From Candidatus Cloacimonadota bacterium (GTDB lineage: Bacteria > Hydrothermota > E44-bin80), in assembly GCA_004376305.1 (NCBI GenBank), contig SOKD01000012.1, positions 1-5,633 on the forward strand: DNA of 5,633 nucleotides, given 5' to 3'. The notes below the pieces were generated by a model, which worked only from the letters and a program-made list of their open reading frames with translations, was not told where the DNA came from and did not search any database. Of the stretch, positions 5,515-5,633 are shown piece after piece (the first letter of the stretch is position 1; every line of letters begins with the position of its first letter). Made by a program: the position numbers and the translations under genes.

Positions 5515-5633
5515 TTAGCCACAGATTAACACTGATTATCACTGAATTTCCCTGCACCACCCCAAAGCTATTTAGCCACAGATTAACACAGAATATCACT
5601 GAATTTACCCATCCATCCCACCAAAACTATTTT
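5515..5633. repeat. Tandem repeat of about 57 bases with an internal 10-base period
   Basis: Copy one starts at 5515 and copy two at 5572. The first 35 bases of each (TTAGCCACAGATTAACAC... to GAATTT) differ at only two positions. The following C-rich spacers (5550-5571 and 5607-5633) are also related, both ending in a CTATTT-like string. Within each copy three 10-base units are visible; in copy one these are ACAGATTAAC, ACTGATTATC and ACTGAATTTC (5521-5550). The array reaches the window edge and may continue. No ORF of interest crosses it. Confidence 0.75.

Noticed and set aside
5439..5522. N-terminal extension of the EnvC-like protein from the ATG at 5522
   Set aside because: The 28 codons run through short-period repeat DNA and across the candidate promoter, and would place a good signal peptide internally. 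The start at 5438 is preferred.
5515..5633. CRISPR array
   Set aside because: There are only two visible copies, the period is 57 with related (not unique) spacers, the copies contain an internal 10-base periodicity, and no cas gene is near.

Overview
The window is an AT-rich stretch of bacterial chromosome carrying one minus-strand gene set, read from right to left: an EnvC-like M23/LytM peptidoglycan protein (5438 to 4272), holB for the DNA polymerase III delta' subunit (4275 to 3241), ricT/yaaT encoding a PSP1-domain protein (3240 to 2392), and metG for methionyl-tRNA synthetase (2402 to 402). The four genes overlap or abut (4-base overlap, 0-base gap, 11-base overlap), so they look like one translationally coupled operon. 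At the extreme left a plus-strand gene ends at 139. Only its last 45 codons are present, and they are clearly the C-terminus of an OmpA-like peptidoglycan-binding domain. It faces metG tail to tail across about 260 bases.

The OmpA-type domain and the EnvC-type protein indicate a bacterium with an outer membrane. MetG has the two-knuckle zinc insertion and a KFSTS form of the KMSKS loop. HolB has an 'FPAPKK' segment after its zinc region. Both remind me of Bacteroidota/Chlorobi-like and related candidate phyla. The right-hand repeats of the type 'CCACAGATTAACACTGAT' remind me of uncultivated lineages such as WOR-3 or Omnitrophota. These lineage hints come from memory and are inference; no species is recognised.

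The holB-ricT-metG part is a compact form of a neighbourhood seen in Firmicutes, where holB, yaaT and metS lie close together. The gene directly upstream of holB here is an EnvC-like cell-wall protein rather than tmk. The operon therefore joins replication (clamp loader), RNA processing or regulation (RicT), translation (MetRS) and cell separation (EnvC-like).

The non-coding sequence is more unusual than the genes. Heptanucleotide-period, A-rich repeats occur in the OmpA-metG gap (148-168, 272-306, and a different heptamer at 337-357) and again inside the signal-peptide codons of the EnvC-like gene (5390-5424). A tandem repeat of about 57 bases with an internal 10-base period fills the right end (5515-5633) upstream of the operon promoter. 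I see no tRNA, rRNA, CRISPR array or transposase, and no clear new multi-gene system. The best leads are the short-period repeats, above all the one that encodes the signal peptide.
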